Position numbers and translations under genes: made by a program. The notes beneath the pieces are model-generated. The model was not told where the DNA came from. It saw only the letters and a program-made list of their open reading frames with translations, and searched no databases. A DNA stretch of 14,415 nucleotides from Qipengyuania_B sp965214525 (GTDB lineage: Bacteria > Pseudomonadota > Alphaproteobacteria > Sphingomonadales > Sphingomonadaceae): contig CBDCCB010000006.1 of NCBI GenBank assembly GCA_965214525.1, positions 1 through 14,415 on the forward strand, written 5' to 3'. Shown in pieces: positions 13,758-14,415 of this stretch; the stretch's first letter is position 1, and the number at the start of each line of letters is the position of its first letter.

Positions 13758-14415
13758 CTATCGGTCTGCCAATCGTCCATAGCAGCGGGGCCCGGCATAG
13801 GCGGCGCTGATACCCAGCTCCTCTTCGATCCGCAGCAACTGATTGTACTTTGCCAAACGGTCCGACCGGGCCAAGGACCCGGTTTTGATCTGGCCGCAAT
13901 TCGTCGCGACGGCCAGATCCGCAATGGTCGCATCTTCGGTTTCCCCGGAGCGATGGCTCATCACGGCGGTATAACCCGCACGCGTGGCGATCGCTACCGC
14001 GTCCAGCGTTTCCGATAGCGTGCCGATCTGATTGACCTTCACCAGCAGCGAATTGGCCAAATTCCGGTCGATACCCGTCTGCAGACGGCGCGGGTTCGTG
14101 ACAAACAGATCGTCACCAACAAGCTGGATGGTATTGCCGATCCGATCGGTCAGAGCCGACCAGCCAGCCAAATCATCTTCCGCCATGCCATCTTCGATGG
14201 ACCGGATGGGATAATCCACGCACAGCCGATCGAGATATTCCGCCATGTCGCCCGGAGAAAGCGAAAGGTTCTCGCCTGCAAGTTCATAACGGCCGTCACG
14301 GTAGAATTCGGTCGCCGCACAATCGAGCGCGAGCGTGACTTCGCTGCCCAGCGCGAAACCGGCGTCCTCGATCGCGCGAGATACGAAATCGAGCGCGTCC
14401 CTGGTGCTGGAGAGA
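13758..14415 (-). CDS. eno: enolase, C-terminal part
   Basis: The 5' end lies beyond the window edge; the visible 218 codons are the C-terminal half of the barrel. The frame stays open to the right edge (upstream of the first Met it reads ALDFVSRAIEDAGFALGSEV-type enolase sequence). Conserved residues are present: YPIRSIEDG with the Mg-binding Glu, LVGDD with Asp, LLVKVNQIGT with the catalytic Lys, MSHRSGET with Arg/Ser, and CGQIKTGS with Lys. Enolase converts 2-phosphoglycerate to phosphoenolpyruvate in the cytosol. The stop is TAG at 13758-13760. The tail YAGPRCYGRLADR is longer than the E. coli ending; I cannot tell whether it is normal for this group. It converges with ribH. Confidence 0.95.
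   Translation of the reverse strand, partial: LSSTRDALDFVSRAIEDAGFALGSEVTLALDCAATEFYRDGRYELAGENLSLSPGDMAEYLDRLCVDYPIRSIEDGMAEDDLAGWSALTDRIGNTIQLVGDDLFVTNPRRLQTGIDRNLANSLLVKVNQIGTLSETLDAVAIATRAGYTAVMSHRSGETEDATIADLAVATNCGQIKTGSLARSDRLAKYNQLLRIEEELGISAAYAGPRCYGRLADR

Overview
The window is G+C-rich bacterial chromosome, most likely from an alphaproteobacterium of the order Sphingomonadales (Erythrobacteraceae/Sphingomonadaceae type). This is judged from protein resemblance only: the mreB-mreC-mreD-mrdA-rodA order, the sequence style of YchF, MutL and PBP2, and a RibB-type protein with a short helix-turn-helix-like N-terminal extension. There is no CRISPR array, insertion sequence, integrase or phage gene. 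The DNA is almost wholly coding and most of it is core genome.

Layout. (1) 1-2122: a 5'-truncated short-chain dehydrogenase/reductase broken by a frameshift; an intact ychF ATPase gene; then a VOC/glyoxalase-like gene that overlaps the ychF stop and carries both a frameshift and an in-frame stop. (2) 2187-3448: a six-helix DUF1206 membrane protein and a MaoC-like hydratase whose start overlaps the upstream stop (GTGA). (3) 3450-5785, minus strand: mutL followed by a small lipoprotein gene that starts inside the mutL stop (TGATG). It runs tail to tail into the maoC-like gene with one base between. (4) 5786-5989: divergent promoter region between mutL and mreB. (5) 5990-11791: the complete Rod/elongasome cluster mreB, mreC, mreD, mrdA (PBP2), rodA, with overlapping starts and stops after mreC. 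It builds and positions lateral-wall peptidoglycan. (6) 11855-11930: tRNA-Lys(CUU). (7) 12034-13724: a ribB-type gene and ribH, which together make the four-carbon riboflavin precursor and condense it to lumazine. (8) 13758-end, minus strand: the C-terminal part of enolase.

The most interesting item is the riboflavin locus. The RibB protein has an HTH-like extension at its N terminus and a GTP-cyclohydrolase-II-like C-terminal half that has lost every cysteine and the QEGR motif (RibX-like). A long perfect inverted repeat lies in the leader just upstream, where I see neither a Shine-Dalgarno sequence nor an FMN riboswitch. An HTH-bearing enzyme acting on its own operator is a testable inference, not something the sequence shows. 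The second point of note is gene decay: the broken SDR and VOC genes on either side of an intact ychF.
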